A stretch of DNA of 13,547 nucleotides, from NCBI GenBank assembly GCA_937917025.1, contig CALFSF010000465.1, forward strand, positions 1-13,547, given 5' to 3'. The DNA is from an uncultured Paraburkholderia sp. (GTDB taxonomy: Bacteria > Pseudomonadota > Gammaproteobacteria > Burkholderiales > Burkholderiaceae). The notes under the pieces are model-generated. The model saw nothing but the letters and a program-made list of their open reading frames with translations. It did not search any database and had not been told where the DNA came from. How positions within the stretch are numbered: the stretch's first letter is position 1; each line of letters starts with the position of its first letter. The position numbers and the translations under genes were made by a program. Shown piece after piece: positions 12,800 to 13,547 of the stretch.

Positions 12800-13547
12800 A
12801 ACGCTTCGCCGCACTTTATACCGCGCTTGACGCGACCACGTCGACCCACGACAAGCTCGAAGCGCTCGTTTCGTATTTCACGGTGGCCGCTCCGGAAGAC
12901 GCCGCGTGGGCGTCGTATTTCCTCGCGGGTGGCAAGCCGCGCCAGTCGGTGCCGACCCGGCTGCTGAGCGAGATCGCATGCGAACACGCCGGCTTACCCG
13001 CGTGGCTGTTCGAGGAGTCGTATCACGCGGTAGGCGATCTCGCCGAAACGATCGCACATATCCTGCCGCCCGCGCGGCGCACGTCCGAACTCAGTCTCCC
13101 GCAATGGATCGAACACCGCGTGCTGACGATGCGCGGCGCAACGCCGGACGAGTTGCGCGTGCGGCTCACCGGCTACTGGGACGAACTCGACTGGAGCGGC
13201 CGTTTCCTGCTGACGAAGCTGATCGGCGGCGGCTTTCGCGTCGGCGTCGCGCGGCAACTGGTCGTGCGTGCGCTCGCGCAGGTCGCGGGCGTCGATCACA
13301 AACGCATCGCGCAGCGGATGGTCGGCTGGACCGACTCGCAACAGAAGCCCGATGCCGCGCGTTATCTACGCCTGATCGCACCACAGACGGATAGTGACGA
13401 GACGGTTCAAGCGCACGACAGCGACGTCGGCCTGCCGTATCCATTTTTTCTCGCGCATCCATTGCAGGCCGATCCCGCGACGCCAGTCGACCCCGCGCAC
13501 TGGCAGATCGAATGGAACTGGGCCGGCATTCGCGCGCCCCTGGTCCA
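12796..13547 (+). CDS. ATP-dependent DNA ligase, 3' end cut by window
   Basis: The first 250 residues of a ligase of the exonuclease/helicase-associated family (TIGR04120-like, usually ~530-560 residues). The N-terminal DNA-binding domain is clear: MKRFAALYTALDATTSTHDK, WASYFLAGGKPRQ, LDWSGRFLLTKLIGGGFRVG, VARQLVVRALAQ, and PYPFFLAHPL leading into motif I. Motif I should read KWDGIR after EW, with the Lys that becomes adenylated. Here it reads NWAGIR: codon AAC at 13516-13518 gives Asn241 and GCC at 13522-13524 gives Ala243. Both changes, plus a Pro two residues after the motif, lie within 35 bp of the sequence end, so sequencing error is the simplest explanation. The ATG overlaps the exonuclease stop by 4 bp. 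A helicase and a PdeM phosphoesterase gene would be expected further right. Confidence 0.92.
   Translation, partial: MKRFAALYTALDATTSTHDKLEALVSYFTVAAPEDAAWASYFLAGGKPRQSVPTRLLSEIACEHAGLPAWLFEESYHAVGDLAETIAHILPPARRTSELSLPQWIEHRVLTMRGATPDELRVRLTGYWDELDWSGRFLLTKLIGGGFRVGVARQLVVRALAQVAGVDHKRIAQRMVGWTDSQQKPDAARYLRLIAPQTDSDETVQAHDSDVGLPYPFFLAHPLQADPATPVDPAHWQIEWNWAGIRAPLV

Noticed and set aside
69..13547. CRISPR arrays, insertion sequences, rRNA and tRNA genes
   Set aside because: I found no regularly spaced repeats, transposase motifs, terminal inverted repeats or structural RNA signatures on either strand.

Overview
The window looks like a stretch of a Burkholderiaceae chromosome or megaplasmid (Paraburkholderia, Caballeronia or Burkholderia). 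Evidence is the high GC with G/C-rich third codon positions, the style of the AraC, type VI secretion (T6SS) and ligase-associated proteins, and the dense gene packing. The genus is an inference. The left end is an assembly artefact: ten T residues followed by a full-length, slightly corrupted Illumina P5/TruSeq adapter (about 1-68), so genomic sequence starts near 69 and this is a contig end. The right end cuts an ATP-dependent DNA ligase inside its active-site motif.

Layout. 205-1627 (+): an AraC-family regulator, then a small VOC (glyoxalase-fold) protein. 1678-5021 (-): a CocE/NonD-type serine hydrolase followed downstream by a diguanylate cyclase with two tandem PAS-like repeats; a possible promoter and an 18-bp palindrome lie between them. 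5123-5275 (+): a 50-residue lipoprotein, overlapping tail-to-tail with a DUF2459-type lipoprotein (5247-5951, -) that starts at TTG. 6054-9159 (+): a decayed T6SS fragment, tssF-tssG-tssJ. tssF has lost its 5' quarter, and each of the three genes carries one frameshift, while the large genes on both sides are intact. 9219-11647 (+): a flavodoxin-fold protein with a cysteine cluster, then a soluble pyruvoyl-dependent decarboxylase of the PF12588+PF02666 type, the architecture shared with the fungal tryptophan decarboxylase PsiD. 11672-13547 (+): a ligase-associated metallo-beta-lactamase/beta-CASP exonuclease overlapping by 4 bp with the ATP-dependent DNA ligase.

How the genes may work together. 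The exonuclease and ligase form a known bacterial DNA-repair pair, normally joined by an Lhr-like helicase and a PdeM phosphoesterase, which would lie beyond the right edge. The flavodoxin-like protein and the decarboxylase form the most interesting unexplained pair: a possible amine-producing, flavin-linked two-gene pathway whose substrate cannot be read from sequence. The T6SS piece cannot be functional alone, because no baseplate partner tssK, sheath, tube, tssL/M or ClpV gene is present. It reads as the scar of a deletion that placed tssF next to the DUF2459 gene.
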